Source: CAITWD01 sp963842065 (GTDB taxonomy: Bacteria > Actinomycetota > Thermoleophilia > Miltoncostaeales > Miltoncostaeaceae). Taken from it: a stretch of 64,000 nt of DNA. Shown here piece by piece: positions 63,299-64,000 of this stretch; within the stretch, counting starts at the first letter, position 1, and each line of letters begins with the position of its first letter. Location of the stretch: the NCBI GenBank assembly GCA_963842065.1, contig CAWJEW010000003.1:310001-374000 (forward strand). Reading direction: 5' to 3'. The notes under the pieces were generated by a model. That model was not told the DNA's origin. It saw only the letters and a program-made list of their open reading frames with translations, and did no database searches. Made by a program: the position numbers and the translations under genes.

Positions 63299-64000
63299 GT
63301 GCCGACCGCTCGTTCCCGCATCCCCCCACCGTTCGCCGGACTGACGCCGCTCTTTGCCGCCGCCGCGCTCCGTGAGGCCGACCAAGAGACCTCGCGGCGG
63401 TTCGGCCTGCCGGCGATCGTGTTGATGGAGCGCGCGGGCCTCGAGAGCGCACGAGCGATTCTGGCGCGTTGGCCCGACGCGCGGCACGCGATCGTGCTCG
63501 TCGGCACCGGCAACAACGGCGGCGACGGCATGGTCGTTGCCCGGCATCTCGCCGAGGCAGGGTGGCGGGTGCAGCTCGTCTCGGACGATGGTGACGCGCC
63601 CACCACACCCGATGCGCAGACCATGAGCAACGTCGCGCTCGCGCTGGGCATCGCCCTCGAGCCCTTCGACCCCGGTGCCCATCGATCCGGCGGTGCGGTG
63701 CTCGTCGACGCCCTGCTCGGGACCGGGACCCGTGGCGCGCCGCGCGCACCCCTGGACGCGATGATCGACTGGGCCCGGGACTGGCCAGGCCCGGTCGTCG
63801 CGCTCGATGTGCCCAGCGGCGTCGACGCGGACGCCGGGCACGTCGATGGTGCCTGCATCGACGCGGACCTGACCGTGACCTATCACGGCGACAAGCCGGG
63901 CCTGCGCATCGCGCCCGGGCGCGCACACGCCGGCGAGGTCCTGGTCGTTGACATCGGCATCCCGAGTGCCGTGCGGGCCGATGCCCTGGCGTGGCTGGCT
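63299..64000 (+). CDS. nnrE: NAD(P)H-hydrate epimerase (YjeF N-terminal domain), cut by window end
   Basis: The first 234 residues are seen from a GTG at 63299. AAALREADQETSRRFGLPAI, LMERAGLESARAIL, IVLVGTGNNGGDGMVVARHL, VDALLGTGTRG and VVALDVPSGVDADAG form the YjeF N domain, which epimerises damaged NAD(P)HX. In many bacteria a C-terminal dehydratase domain (NnrD) is fused; that part would lie outside the window. Confidence 0.9.
   Translation, partial: MPTARSRIPPPFAGLTPLFAAAALREADQETSRRFGLPAIVLMERAGLESARAILARWPDARHAIVLVGTGNNGGDGMVVARHLAEAGWRVQLVSDDGDAPTTPDAQTMSNVALALGIALEPFDPGAHRSGGAVLVDALLGTGTRGAPRAPLDAMIDWARDWPGPVVALDVPSGVDADAGHVDGACIDADLTVTYHGDKPGLRIAPGRAHAGEVLVVDIGIPSAVRADALAWLA

Overview
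The window is GC-rich DNA with dense, translationally coupled genes (many GTG starts, many GTGA or TGATG stop/start overlaps). It looks like a chromosomal segment of a high-GC Gram-positive bacterium. The order rplM-rpsI-glmM-glmS-acpS-nnrE, a GuaB3-type gene beside guaA, and groES-groEL behind CIRCE operators fit Actinomycetota. A deep lineage such as Thermoleophilia is possible, but that is an inference.

Layout. 1-3.3 kb: the N-terminus of a membrane protein, a truncated tyrosine-recombinase remnant and about 2 kb of DNA without convincing genes. 3.3-22.5 kb: a large nitrogen-metabolism cluster, the most interesting part of the window. It combines (a) Nit1C-type 'nitrogen starvation/cyanide assimilation' genes: an Sll0783/MSMEG_0572-family protein, a radical SAM protein, a GNAT, an AIR-synthase-like protein and an MSMEG_0565-type glycosyltransferase; (b) all three subunits of an FdrA/YlbE/YlbF (AllFGH, oxamate carbamoyltransferase)-like enzyme plus a carbamate kinase; (c) PLP enzymes of three fold types (CysM-like; a class I/II aminotransferase homologue whose catalytic Lys is His; a DAP/ornithine-decarboxylase-like protein); and (d) an XRE-cupin regulator, amidohydrolase, OsmC protein, methyltransferase, CoA-disulfide-reductase-like flavoprotein and an isonitrile-hydratase-like DJ-1 protein. 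The Nit1 nitrilase itself is absent. The regulator sits at a divergent promoter region between the two arms.

22.8-35.5 kb: an accessory island bounded by copies of the 3' half of a tRNA(CAU) gene. The intact tRNA is at 35.4 kb, with att-like copies at 22.8, 22.9 and 28.7 kb. Cargo: a K+ channel, flavodoxin-like protein, large sulfatase, DUF1269 protein, an intact IS982-family element, a small dimeric-barrel protein, an ECF-sigma/transmembrane/16-residue-repeat protein, a GAF-GGDEF protein, an HNH-like protein and a decayed reading frame. No integrase is visible inside the island.

35.6-64 kb: core genome. MOSC protein and flavin reductase; murI (with an apparent 1-nt frameshift), sirtuin, TPR-GGDEF protein, rph-rdgB-membrane protein-zinc ribbon, groES-groEL, YihY-type protein, proA, a three-gene minor-pilin operon, AEC transporter-pyrF, a PfkB kinase, guaB3-guaA, an alpha/beta hydrolase, rplM-rpsI-glmM-glmS-acpS-nnrE (cut by the window end).

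Proposed working of the cluster (inference): the carbamoyltransferase and carbamate kinase would release carbamoyl phosphate, then ammonia, CO2 and ATP, from a carbamoylated or oxamate-type intermediate. The Nit1C-type and PLP enzymes would make or process a nitrogen-rich small molecule. Gene interleaving and translational coupling are the only evidence that these parts act together.
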